Shown in pieces: positions 52,549 to 60,608 of a stretch of DNA of 64,000 nucleotides. Position numbers and translations under genes: made by a program. The notes beneath the pieces are model-generated. The model was not told where the DNA came from. It saw only the letters and a program-made list of their open reading frames with translations, and ran no database searches. Numbering within the stretch: the first letter of the stretch is position 1; every line of letters begins with the position of its first letter. Origin of the DNA: Bin5 sp965261695 (lineage in GTDB: Bacteria > Chloroflexota > Anaerolineae > Caldilineales > Caldilineaceae). The stretch is taken from positions 5,332,001 to 5,396,000 of the forward strand of contig OZ253474.1 in assembly GCA_965261695.1 (NCBI GenBank), written 5' to 3'.

Positions 52549-53320
52549 AGAGACACCCAGGAACTGCAAACTCCTTAAAGCTGTAGTACAATTGTTCGCA
52601 AGATGAACCAAGGCAACGACGGCCCTGCCGCAGTTGCAAACCAATTTGAAACGAATATCATGACATGATGCACATCCTGCCCCCGGTGCGGGAACCATTC
52701 GCAGCAAACTGCTGCCCTCCCTGCCCTGCCAATGTCGCAACCGCCCGTTGCCCGCCATACCCGGGGAAAAACTATTTTGGGACGAGAAATGACGAGAAAT
52801 GACGACAGAACACGCACGAACGTGCCCGAACACAAAAAAATTTAGCGCGACCAAACGCGACCAAACGCGACTTGGCGCGCTCGAACACGCTCGCAAACGC
52901 TCGAGCACGTTCGCAAACGCTCGAACACACTCGCAAATGCTCAAATCATGCTCGCAAACGCTCGAGCACGCTCGCAAACGCTCGGGCACGTTCGCAAACG
53001 CTCGGGCACGTTCGCAAACGCTGGAGCACGCTCGCAAACGCTCAAACATGCTCGCAAACGCTCGCAAACGCTCAAACACGCTCAAACGTGCCCGAACACG
53101 AAAAAAAAATTTAGCGCGACTAAACGCGACTAAACGCGACTAAACGCGACCTGGCGCGCTCGAAAACGCTCGCAAACACTCGCAAACGCTCGTAACTGCT
53201 TGTAAACGCTCGTGATCACTTACACTGTCACACCTGACCTGCGCGCCCCTCACATCGCCTGCAAGCGGTTCAGAAACCCGGACGTAGCCGCAATCTCGCC
53301 CCAATTCTGGGATGCACGAG
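52549..53320 (+). mobile_element. TIR-family element, copy 3 (array-carrying type)
   Basis: This block shares with copies 1 and 2 the promoter-like TGTAGTACAATTG segment (about 52583-52595), the stretch GCACATCCTGCCCC, the decamer arrays and the tail GCCTGCAAGCGG. Its right end is GGGATGCACGAG (53309-53320). The left third is missing; it abuts the right end of the IS-derived element A, apparently by insertion or recombination. No coding gene is present; the long overlapping reading frames across the arrays are by-products of stop-free repeats. Confidence 0.65.
52779..53215 (+). repeat. 10-bp periodic array, copy 3 (expanded)
   Basis: The order is GACGAGAAAT units (two), CGTGCCCGAA, an A-tract, CGCGACCAAA units, then a long series of about 20 CGCTCGCAAA/CGCTCGAGCA-type decamers (about 52875-53085). 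After a second CCCGAACACG and A-tract come CGCGACTAAA units (about three) and again CGCTCGCAAA units. The whole array/A-tract/array module is therefore duplicated within this copy. This is the longest of the three arrays. Confidence 0.82.
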
Positions 53321-53391
53321 CGCGAGGCGTGAATGCCGGTACTGCGGCGGCGTCATTCGGACCGTAAATTGTATACTTTGTGCGTAGACTG

Positions 53392-53423
53392 TAATTTGTA
53401 TGTTTTGTAATTTGTATGTTTTG
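53392..53423 (+). repeat. tandem 16-bp repeat (x2)
   Basis: TAATTTGTATGTTTTG occurs twice directly in tandem. It lies in the AT-rich spacer between element copy 3 and IS-derived element B. The spacer 53440-53526 is homologous to 5731-5814 in the other repeat locus. Confidence 0.75.
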
Positions 53424-53526
53424 TAAATAGAGTGGACACAAAGTGATTGCGATGCTCTGAGTCGTGTTGCGCAGGCGCGAAGAGCGCAGCCCAATTGCTC
53501 AGCGCTGACGGGCGTTTCCCTTGCAA

Positions 53527-54090
53527 AGGTGCATCCCAAATCTTTGTGTGGATGAAAGGGGTTGGATTAGGAGAATGGGATGAGAATAGCAAAGGGGGCC
53601 CGCAATGAAAGGGGAAGAGGCGAAGGCAAAATTTGTGCGCGGGGCCGAGGAGATCTTTGACGAGATATGGGAGTGGGGGGAAGGGCACCCGCAGCCGACC
53701 TTTGCTGAGATAGCAGGCAAGGCGGCGCCGCTACGGCGTGAGTTGAAAGGCGAGCTGCCCGGTGAGCTTTAGTTGCAACATGGTGATGGGAGGGAGGCGG
53801 AGGCAATCTGTCCGCAGTGCGGGCGGGAGATGAAGTCGAATCGGCGGCGGACGCGTACGGCGCCACATGCCGAAGCGGACGTGAAAGTGAAGCGAAGCCA
53901 TCGGCGCTGGCACTGTCGAATCGGCCTGAAACAGGTCGTTCAGCTACGGTTCACACAGACTGGCATGCGCCTGTCTCGTCAGGACGCGCAAGCGATGCTC
54001 GCACTCCGCACGACTTTGCGCAATCAAACTTGGCCTCACCCACTTCAACCTCTTGGCTTTACTTGACGCACAATAATCTGGCATACACCC
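53527..54090 (+). mobile_element. decayed IS-derived element, copy B
   Basis: Left end AGGTGCATCCCAAA and right end TGGCATACACCC match the TIR family. Length and internal organisation follow copy A, with high similarity over its whole length. It ends about 50 bp before the xseA start, and that gene's -10 box lies just outside the element. Confidence 0.7.
53605..54065 (+). pseudogene. broken ISKra4-like transposase N-terminus, copy B
   Basis: The frame reads KGEEAKAKFVRGAEEIFDEI, HPQPTFAEIAGKAAPLRREL, then a TAG near 53770. It continues in the same frame as EAICPQCGREMKSNRRRTRT, VKVKRSHRRWHCR and, at the element end, RTTLRNQTWPHPLQPLGFT. A near-identical layout with copy A shows that both derive from one inactive ancestor or were disrupted at similar places. 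No catalytic domain remains. Confidence 0.62.
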
Positions 54091-54128
54091 GACTGGCAGT
54101 GCGAAACATGATAGAGCTTCTCGTGTGG

Positions 54129-54134
54129 TACAAT
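54129..54134 (+). promoter_or_regulatory. -10 box of xseA, probably leaderless
   Basis: TACAAT is followed only 8 bp later by the xseA ATG (54143). Transcription would begin at or very near the start codon, implying a leaderless message. No good -35 is seen 17 bp upstream. A similar GTACAAT motif recurs in the array-carrying elements. Confidence 0.45.
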
Positions 54135-54142
54135 TCTTGGTT

Positions 54143-55456
54143 ATGAATCCTGTATCGATTTCGGAGTTGACGGACCACATCAGCGCCCTTTTTGAGGGCG
54201 ATGAACTGCTGCGGGACATCTGGGTTCTGGCGGAGGTCAGCAGCTGGAAGAAGGCGGCCAGTGGCCACATCTATTTCAGCCTCAAGGACGGCGGCGCGGT
54301 CATCGCGGCGGTGATGTGGCGGGGCAACGCCTTCCGTCATACCTGGTTGCCGCGCGCTGGCGATCAGATCCTGGCGCATGGTTACGTAGGCGTCTACCCG
54401 GAGCGAGGCAGCTATCAATTCTACGCCGACGAACTGCGGCCGGCTGGCCGCGGGCAGTTGTACGCGCAGTTCGAGGCGCTCAAGCAGAAGCTGGCTGCCG
54501 ATGGGCTGTTCGACGCGACGCGCAAACGCGCCATTCCACCCGTGCCGCGCCAAATCGGCATCGTCACCAGCCCGGCCGCAGCTGCTTTGCAGGACGTGCT
54601 GCGGACGTTGGCCCAGCGTTGGCCGCTCGCCGCAGTTATCTTGTTTCCCGCACAGGTCCAGGGAGCCGACGCGCCGGGTCAGATTGCGGCAGCCTTGGAC
54701 GCCGCCAACCGCTTTCCCGCCAACGTCTCGGATTCCGGCCGCAGTCCCGTCTCCGACTTTTCCGATCTGCCGCTCCTGTCTGATAACGGAACACCCGAAT
54801 CTGGCGCCGCGAGTGAACCGCAGGCCCCGCAGGATGGCGATGCGCTCGATATAATTCTGCTGGTTCGTGGCGGCGGCTCGATCGAAGACCTTTGGGCCTT
54901 CAATGAAGAAAAGGTTGCCTACGCGATTGCAGCAAGCGAAACGCCGATCATAGCCGGAATCGGGCATGAGACCGACTTTACCATTGCCGATTTCGTCGCC
55001 GACTTGCGTGCGCCCACGCCGACCGCCGCCGCAGTCGCCGCGACACCGAGCGGCTCGGAAGTTCTCGAGGGAGTCAGGCAGACCCATTCGTGGCTGCTGC
55101 GAGAAGGTGAGAATGCTGTGGCGGAGCGTCGTTTGCAGTGGGAAGAGTTGCGCCGTCGCTTGCAACGAAGCGCGCCGTCGCGCCAGATCGATCTCGCCCG
55201 CCAACGCCTGGATGATGCGGAGGAACGACTGCAGCGCGCTATGGCGCAGATGTTGCGCCAGCGTAAAGAGCGGCTGGCATTCGGCGCCACGCGCTTGCAG
55301 AGCCTGAATCCGTCCAGCGTGCTGACGCGTGGTTATAGCATCGTGCAACGGGAAGATGGCGCCGTCGTAACCACGCCTGAGCAGTCTTCCCCCGGCGAGC
55401 GCCTGCTTGTCCGCGCCGCCGGCGGAACATACCCGGTCCGCCGTGAGACGGGCTGA
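54143..55456 (+). CDS. xseA: exodeoxyribonuclease VII large subunit
   Basis: XseA is the catalytic chain of exonuclease VII, which degrades single-stranded DNA to short oligonucleotides in repair. The 437-residue protein has an N-terminal OB-fold (SISELTDHISALFEGDELLRDIWVLAEVSSWKKAASGHIYFSLKD) and the catalytic domain with RQIGIVTSPAAAALQDVLRTLAQRWP and VRGGGSIEDLWAFNEEKVAYAIAASETPIIAGIGHETDFTIADF. That last region carries the essential Asp and His residues. A coiled-coil C-terminus (about 300-390) follows. A Ser/Ala/Pro-rich insert near residues 195-235 is unusual. No xseB lies downstream. Start 54143 is preferred to the GTG at 54125, which lies inside the promoter. Confidence 0.94.
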   Translation: MNPVSISELTDHISALFEGDELLRDIWVLAEVSSWKKAASGHIYFSLKDGGAVIAAVMWRGNAFRHTWLPRAGDQILAHGYVGVYPERGSYQFYADELRPAGRGQLYAQFEALKQKLAADGLFDATRKRAIPPVPRQIGIVTSPAAAALQDVLRTLAQRWPLAAVILFPAQVQGADAPGQIAAALDAANRFPANVSDSGRSPVSDFSDLPLLSDNGTPESGAASEPQAPQDGDALDIILLVRGGGSIEDLWAFNEEKVAYAIAASETPIIAGIGHETDFTIADFVADLRAPTPTAAAVAATPSGSEVLEGVRQTHSWLLREGENAVAERRLQWEELRRRLQRSAPSRQIDLARQRLDDAEERLQRAMAQMLRQRKERLAFGATRLQSLNPSSVLTRGYSIVQREDGAVVTTPEQSSPGERLLVRAAGGTYPVRRETG

Positions 55457-55459
55457 TCG

Positions 55460-56851
55460 TCACTCGCTTGTCCTCAGACTCCCACGGATCTCGGCAATGG
55501 CCGGGTCGATCTCCTCAATCCTGCCAAACTCCTCATCCCAATAGACCTGGCTTGCCATCCGCTCGATCTCTTCTCCGCTGTAGCCGAAACGGGTCCACAA
55601 TTCCTGTTTCATCTTTTGAAGCCGCGCGTGTTCCCCTTGCCGGTTGACGTCGATCGTTTCGCCCAGTGATGCGCCCAGAAAGACCGCTTTGGCCCACATC
55701 TCCAGTGTATCAACGTCCGGCCTGCCGCCGTGGCGCTGATAGAGTTCACTGCTCACCGACGGATAACGGTCATAGCTGTCAGTGGCAATTGTGACGACGT
55801 TGTCCTGCGGTCCCAACTCCAGGACCTTTGCCGTCTTGATCGCACCGATTATGTTGCAGATGCAACTTGGCCCGAACTTGCCGTGCAGCGCCTCCGCCTC
55901 CGCCTGACCGACGCCGAGCCGCTCCACCAGCGCGTCCGTGCCCGACTGCATGACCTCCATTCCCTGCACCGCCTCCTCGTCGTTGATCAGCATCAGTAGA
56001 TCGGTGTTGTAGACGTTGTGGATCAAGGTCACCATCTTGTCGCCGATGCCCTCGATGCGGTGCTGCCCCTGGCCGCCGTTGAAGAGCGTTGCGCACTGGC
56101 GCGGTTCCAGCGCCACCGTCTTGGCGTCTGGATAGATCGACTTGAGATGATCGCCCGCGGCCAGTGTGCCGGCGCTGCCCGGCGCACTGACAAAGGCGGC
56201 GACCTGGCCGTTGCCCACGTCCGCGGCGGCCCGCTCGGCTGCGTCGCCGGTAACGTAGCGGTGGAAGCGGTAGTTGGGCATTAGCTCGAACTGGGCCAGG
56301 ACGAAGTAGAGTTCAGGCTTGCTCACATACTCGTTATGCGTGCGCTCCAGCGTCAGTATGACGTCCGATTCGGTGCCGGGCGTCAGGTCCAGCGCGCCCC
56401 CGTACTTGCGGATGCGCTCGTATCGCTCCTGGCTCATCGTATCCGGCATCACCACGATGGCCTGATAGCCTTTCAGCGCGCTCACGTAGGCCGTGCCGAT
56501 GCCGAAGTTGCCCGTGCTGGGGCCGATGATGCTGCGGTCGCCCGGTCGCAGACCATTCAAAGCCTCGGCCTCGGCCAGCGTCGTGTAGGCAGGCCCCACC
56601 TTCATCGAGCCGCTTGGGAAGTTGCGCCCGCTCAGGACGATGATATTCGCCTGGACGCCGGTCAGCTCTTTGGGCAGGATGATGCGCTCAACCTCGGAGC
56701 CGCCCATCTTCCAGTTGATGTTGAACAGATTGATGGGCGCCAGTTCGTTTGCCGTCAGGGCTGCTGACGCGTCCGCGCGCAGGTCTGCCGGCAGCAGCGT
56801 GGGATCGCGCATCTCCGCGTAAGTCGGGCCGGGTACGATTGATCGGTTCAC
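55460..56851 (-). CDS. PLP-dependent cysteine-synthase-like enzyme with C-terminal extension
   Basis: The protein belongs to the PLP fold type II family (cysteine synthase, threonine dehydratase relatives). The cofactor Lys lies in SGRNFPSGSMKVGPAY. The phosphate-binding Gly loop is in APGSAGTLAAGDH, and IIGPSTGNFGIGTAYV is the substrate-binding strand. It is 463 residues long, about 130 more than CysK, with a helical C-terminal extension (residues 365-463) of unknown role. It starts at GTG with GGGAGA upstream. It converges on xseA with a 3-bp gap. Substrate and product are unknown; a beta-replacement or elimination reaction is likely. Confidence 0.85.
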   Translation of the reverse strand: MNRSIVPGPTYAEMRDPTLLPADLRADASAALTANELAPINLFNINWKMGGSEVERIILPKELTGVQANIIVLSGRNFPSGSMKVGPAYTTLAEAEALNGLRPGDRSIIGPSTGNFGIGTAYVSALKGYQAIVVMPDTMSQERYERIRKYGGALDLTPGTESDVILTLERTHNEYVSKPELYFVLAQFELMPNYRFHRYVTGDAAERAAADVGNGQVAAFVSAPGSAGTLAAGDHLKSIYPDAKTVALEPRQCATLFNGGQGQHRIEGIGDKMVTLIHNVYNTDLLMLINDEEAVQGMEVMQSGTDALVERLGVGQAEAEALHGKFGPSCICNIIGAIKTAKVLELGPQDNVVTIATDSYDRYPSVSSELYQRHGGRPDVDTLEMWAKAVFLGASLGETIDVNRQGEHARLQKMKQELWTRFGYSGEEIERMASQVYWDEEFGRIEEIDPAIAEIRGSLRTSE

Positions 56852-57023
56852 AACATGTTCTCCCGCTACATGAGTTCTTAGCGCGACGCGGCGGCGCTTG
56901 GTTAGTCCGGTAATGGCCTAATCCTAACAGAATGGCTCTGGTCTGGCGAGAGACAAGCCGCGCGCACTGTGCTGCGCGAACATCGCTTCGTCCGCGGACT
57001 CGTCCGGTTCTGCCGGATCAGCG

Positions 57024-58400
57024 TCAAGCCCTTAGCGCTTCAGCGACTGCGTCGAGCGTCGGCGGGATCACGATTGGCTCCCCGGCTACCTTCATCGCCG
57101 CGGGAACGTCCTTCAAGCCACTGCCTGTGTTGATGACGACAACCGTCTCGTCGGCCTGTATGAGATCCTGGCGCCTGGCCTCTATCAGGCCGGCCAGGGC
57201 GGTGGCGCCGGCCGGCTCGGCGAAGACGCCTCCCAACCTCGCCAGAGGCAGAATTGCCTGCATTATCGCCTCGTCTTCGACCAGCACAAACGCGCCGCCG
57301 CTCTCCCGCACCGCCCGTAACGCCTTAACCGCGTCCCGCGGCGCGTTGACACTGATTGAATCGGCAGCCGTGGTGGCGGCCACCGGTTGGGGCACATCGA
57401 GTCCGTCGCGCCAGGCATTATGGATCGCGGCGCTGCCGGTGGACTGTACGCCGAAGATACGCGGCATGTCTTTGACCCAGCCCAGGCGGTGCAGTTCCCG
57501 GAAGCCCTTGTACACACCGCCTATGATCGAGCCGTCGCCGACCGAGACAAAGACAGAATCAGGCGACTCGAATGAAGGGAAGCTGCCGTCCCGTTCATCT
57601 GAGCCCACGCGGCTGCCGCCCTCGGCGAGTTGCGCGGCAATCTCAAAGCTGACCGTCTTCTTGCCTTCCGTCATATAGGGGTTGTAGCCGGTATTGCGGT
57701 TGTACCATTCAAATTCTTCACAGGCGCGTATGCACAGGTCGAAGGCGTCGTCATACGAACCATCCACCGCCAGGACGCGGCTCCCGTAGACCAGGAGTTG
57801 GGCGATCTTTGCCTGTGGCGCGGCGCGGGGCACGAAGATGACGGTCGGCTGCGCGGCGGCTGCGCCCAGCGCCGCCAACGCGGCGGCAGCGTTGCCCGTG
57901 CTTGCGGTGGCGACGACCTCGCGCCCTGTCTCGCGCGCCCGGGCGACGGCGATGGCCGAGGCGCGATCCTTGAAGGAGCCGGAGGGGTTGCGCCCGTCGT
58001 CCTTTAGATAGAGATGGTGAAGCCCCAACCTGGCGGCCAGTCGATCTGCGCGTAGCAAGGGCGTGTCGCCCACCGGCAGAGGCGGCAGAGAGTCCGGCCG
58101 CACCGGCAGGAGCGGCCACCATCGCTCGAGCGAGCGCGCGGCGGGCCTCCCCACGCGCCGACCAGCGGGACCGTTCGCGTTCCCATCGGCTGCGCCCCCT
58201 TCGGAGTCGGAAGCCTCGCGCTCCCAGTGTTGTATCGAAGCTATCGCGTCGTAGTCATAAATTGCGTCCAGATGGCCCAGGTCGCTGCCGCTGTTGGGAC
58301 GACAGGAACAGACATAGTCGAGCGCGTCCGGCAGGTAGACCTGCTCGCAACGCAGGCAGCGCAAATTGGTCAGAAACGTTGCTGAACGCGGCAGGGCCAT
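57024..58400 (-). CDS. thrC: threonine synthase
   Basis: ThrC converts O-phosphohomoserine to threonine using PLP. The 458-residue protein has an N-terminal zinc-ribbon-like segment (LRCLRCEQVY, then CSC), the core with VGDTPLLRADRLAARLG, the PLP Lys in GRNPSGSFKDRASAIAVA, TASTGNAAAALAALG, VGDGSIIGGVYKG, and VFAEPAGATALAGL. It starts at 58400 (RBS AGGATAGGG); a longer frame to 58475 overlaps the promoter. A Gly/Ala/Arg linker (about residues 75-115) between the ribbon and the core is unusually long. It precedes the PLP enzyme on the same strand, with about 170 bp between. Confidence 0.93.
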   Translation of the reverse strand: MALPRSATFLTNLRCLRCEQVYLPDALDYVCSCRPNSGSDLGHLDAIYDYDAIASIQHWEREASDSEGGAADGNANGPAGRRVGRPAARSLERWWPLLPVRPDSLPPLPVGDTPLLRADRLAARLGLHHLYLKDDGRNPSGSFKDRASAIAVARARETGREVVATASTGNAAAALAALGAAAAQPTVIFVPRAAPQAKIAQLLVYGSRVLAVDGSYDDAFDLCIRACEEFEWYNRNTGYNPYMTEGKKTVSFEIAAQLAEGGSRVGSDERDGSFPSFESPDSVFVSVGDGSIIGGVYKGFRELHRLGWVKDMPRIFGVQSTGSAAIHNAWRDGLDVPQPVAATTAADSISVNAPRDAVKALRAVRESGGAFVLVEDEAIMQAILPLARLGGVFAEPAGATALAGLIEARRQDLIQADETVVVINTGSGLKDVPAAMKVAGEPIVIPPTLDAVAEALRA

Positions 58401-58446
58401 CTCGTCCCTATCCTTTCCAATGGAGAAAAATTTGGTGCGATATGGT

Positions 58447-58475
58447 ATAGTAGAAGTCATGCGATTGATTTGCAA
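58447..58475 (-). promoter_or_regulatory. sigma70-type promoter of thrC
   Basis: On the minus strand TTGCAA (58470-58475) and TACTAT (58447-58452) are 17 bp apart. The thrC start is about 50 bp further on, so the leader is short. No leader peptide or T-box is visible. Confidence 0.55.
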
Positions 58476-58579
58476 ATTCCGACGTAATCATACTCTTGAC
58501 ATTCAATCCGCCTTCCGGCTGGAACCATGCTGAACCGGCGCGGCCCGCATCCGCTCGGCGTTGAGGACACCTTATTAGT

Positions 58580-59023
58580 ATGTCAGCATTTCGCATAAGC
58601 AATTTTCTTGCCACGCCCGCGCCATCTCGCTTACTGATCGTCGGCGATCTGCTCGCATTTCTGACATTCGTCATTTTGGGTCGCATCGTTCACGCTGATT
58701 CAGGGCCAGCCGACTGGCTGCTGAATGCGCCGCGCATCGCCGCGCCGTTTCTGCTGGGATGGACGGTCGCGGCGACGATCCTGGGCGCTTACCCGCGCGG
58801 CGCCCAACTCTCGCCGAGTCGGTTTCTGCTCGTTTCGCTGGCAGCGCTGCTCGCCGGCGATCTGATCGCGTTTGCAGTCCGAGCGTATGTCTTCTCAGAT
58901 CCTGTTACATTGCCTTTTGTGCTGACATCCCTGGCCTTCACGACGCTGCTCGTGGTTGGCTGGCGATTCCTTTACATCAGCGTGTACGCTGCCAAAGCGC
59001 AGCGAACCGTCAAGTTGCATTAG
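58580..59023 (+). CDS. DUF3054 membrane protein
   Basis: The 147-residue protein has four predicted membrane helices: SRLLIVGDLLAFLTFVILGR, IAAPFLLGWTVAATILGAY, FLLVSLAALLAGDLIAFAVRAYVF, and LPFVLTSLAFTTLLVVGWRFLY. The VGDLLAF and PF-GW-VA patterns match DUF3054, a family of unknown function found in actinobacteria and Chloroflexota. The start follows TGAGGACACC. It is transcribed divergently from thrC. The 265 bp to the next gene hold no obvious gene. Confidence 0.85.
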   Translation: MSAFRISNFLATPAPSRLLIVGDLLAFLTFVILGRIVHADSGPADWLLNAPRIAAPFLLGWTVAATILGAYPRGAQLSPSRFLLVSLAALLAGDLIAFAVRAYVFSDPVTLPFVLTSLAFTTLLVVGWRFLYISVYAAKAQRTVKLH

Positions 59024-59288
59024 GCTTGCTTTGGCTGCGTTGGAGAACAGACGTTTCTCCGACAGGAGGAACAATTTCGACACGCTTCTCATCGAGAATC
59101 CTTGCCGCTGGATACCTCTCTGAAACATATACTTTGACCAAACGTATTCTGTCTCAGGTGCATCAACAGTTTCCGCATCGATCTGTGAGAGGTAGAGTGG
59201 CGCAAGGCATCGAATCAAACTGTGCCATGCCGTCAAGCCATCTGTCAGCCGCGCAAAGCATTTTCAGTAAGGGACGGTTACGTTTGTT

Positions 59289-60425
59289 ATGCGAATTGCC
59301 CTGTTTAGCGACATTTACAAGCCCCACATTAACGGCGTCGTCAATCATGTAGGCTTGCTGAAGGAACACTTCGATCGCTGGGGCGAACAGGTCTATCTCT
59401 TCGTGCCCGAGCAGGACAAGGCGATGAAGGATGAGAGCAATGTCATCCGCCTTCCCAGTATTCCCATCGCCGACACCGGCTACCATCTTACGGTTCGGGT
59501 GGATTCGCGCTGCCGCGACCTTCTGAAACAGATGGACATTATCCACGTCCATCATCCTTTTGTAAGCGGCAGCTTCGGTCTCACCTTTTCCCGCCGCTAC
59601 GAAATTCCACTCGTCTTTACCAGCCACACGCGCTACGACCTGTATGTGCAACAGTACCTGCCGCTCCTGCCTGAGACCTTGTCGGATACGGCCTTGCAGG
59701 CATTTTTCCAGCGTTTCAGCCAGCGTTGCAGCGCGATCATCGCGCCCAGCCAGAGCGCGGCCGGGCTGATGCAAACTTGGGGAATCCAGGGGCCGGTTGT
59801 CGTCATTCCCAACGGCATCGAACTCGGGCAGTTTCACTCTCCTGACCCAATCGTGACACGGGCTCAAATGGGAATCCCTGAGCAGGCGGTTGTGGGCGCC
59901 TATGTGGGGCGTGTGAGTCAGGAAAAGGCGGTTGACCGTATGTTGCGGATATTCGCTGTGCTGAAGGAGGAGATCCCCGACTTGCATCTCCTTCTGGTAG
60001 GCGGCGGACCGAGCCTGACTGAGTGCCGCCAACTAGCTCGTTCCCTGGACATGGATGGGCGGGTAACGTTCACGGGGCCTGTATCCTACGAGCGCATCGG
60101 CGGTGTCTTGAGCCTGGCCGACTTCTTTGTCTCGGCCAGCGTGAGCGAAGTGCATCCGCTGACCTTTATCGAAGCCGCGGCCGCCGGGCTGCCCGCCATC
60201 GGCATCGACTCGCCCGGCGTGGCCGACATGATTGTAGACGGCAAGACCGGATTCCTGACCGCCGACAACGATCTGAGCCTGGGACTTCGCATCATGCGGA
60301 TGGCGCGTGACGCTGAACTGCGCTCAACGATGGGGCGGGCAGCCAGCCGCTACAGCCAGCGCTTTTCCGCCCACCACAACGCACGCGAAGTCTTGGGACT
60401 ATATCACTCACTGCAGGAAAGATAG
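59289..60425 (+). CDS. family-4 glycosyltransferase
   Basis: A 378-residue GT-B-fold glycosyltransferase of the GT4 family. The N-terminal acceptor-domain start MRIALFSDIYKPHINGVVNHV is typical, with IHVHHPFVSGSFGL nearby. The donor domain has VGAYVGRVSQEKAVDRMLRIF, LLLVGGGPSLTECR, and the EX7E-type motif in EVHPLTFIEAAAAGLPAIG. It may transfer mannose or glucose to a glycolipid, as do MgtA- and PimB-type enzymes, but the acceptor cannot be read. A ribosome-binding site AAGGGACGG lies 12 bp upstream. It stands alone between DUF3054 and the PIN/TRAM gene. Confidence 0.88.
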   Translation: MRIALFSDIYKPHINGVVNHVGLLKEHFDRWGEQVYLFVPEQDKAMKDESNVIRLPSIPIADTGYHLTVRVDSRCRDLLKQMDIIHVHHPFVSGSFGLTFSRRYEIPLVFTSHTRYDLYVQQYLPLLPETLSDTALQAFFQRFSQRCSAIIAPSQSAAGLMQTWGIQGPVVVIPNGIELGQFHSPDPIVTRAQMGIPEQAVVGAYVGRVSQEKAVDRMLRIFAVLKEEIPDLHLLLVGGGPSLTECRQLARSLDMDGRVTFTGPVSYERIGGVLSLADFFVSASVSEVHPLTFIEAAAAGLPAIGIDSPGVADMIVDGKTGFLTADNDLSLGLRIMRMARDAELRSTMGRAASRYSQRFSAHHNAREVLGLYHSLQER

Positions 60426-60533
60426 CGCGGCGCTTTCATTCCGTGTCATCCCCTTTCCTCAATCTTTCGCTGTCGCATCAGGCATTGACACTCTTGCCGA
60501 TTCGGTCACTTGACAATGGACGTATAATCGGCG

Positions 60534-60562
60534 TTGCGCTCTTGCTTCAAATGCTGTATTAT
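60534..60562 (+). promoter_or_regulatory. candidate sigma70-type promoter of the YacL-cysS-rlmB run
   Basis: TTGCGC (60534-60539) and TATTAT (60557-60562) are 17 bp apart. The PIN/TRAM start is 47 bp downstream. Two TTGACA boxes and a TATAAT nearby (60485-60528) are not correctly spaced to each other. Confidence 0.4.
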
Positions 60563-60608
60563 GTTTTCGTTATCTAATCTCTGCTCTTTTGTTCGGGGGG
60601 ATCGCACT

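Noticed and set aside
52799..53143. Repetitive 114-aa ORF in the decamer array
   Set aside because: All frames are long here because the 10-bp units lack stop codons. There is no ribosome-binding site and no conservation of frame or length between copies.
52779..53215. Possible CRISPR array
   Set aside because: Units are 10 bp and contiguous, with no spacers of 25-40 bp, no leader and no cas genes.
54059..55348. 429-aa ORF opposite xseA
   Set aside because: Antisense to the conserved XseA domains, with no family resemblance.
60485..60528. Two TTGACA boxes and a TATAAT upstream of the PIN/TRAM gene
   Set aside because: Their spacings (32 and 7 bp) are wrong for sigma70; TTGCGC with TATTAT at 17 bp is the better pair.
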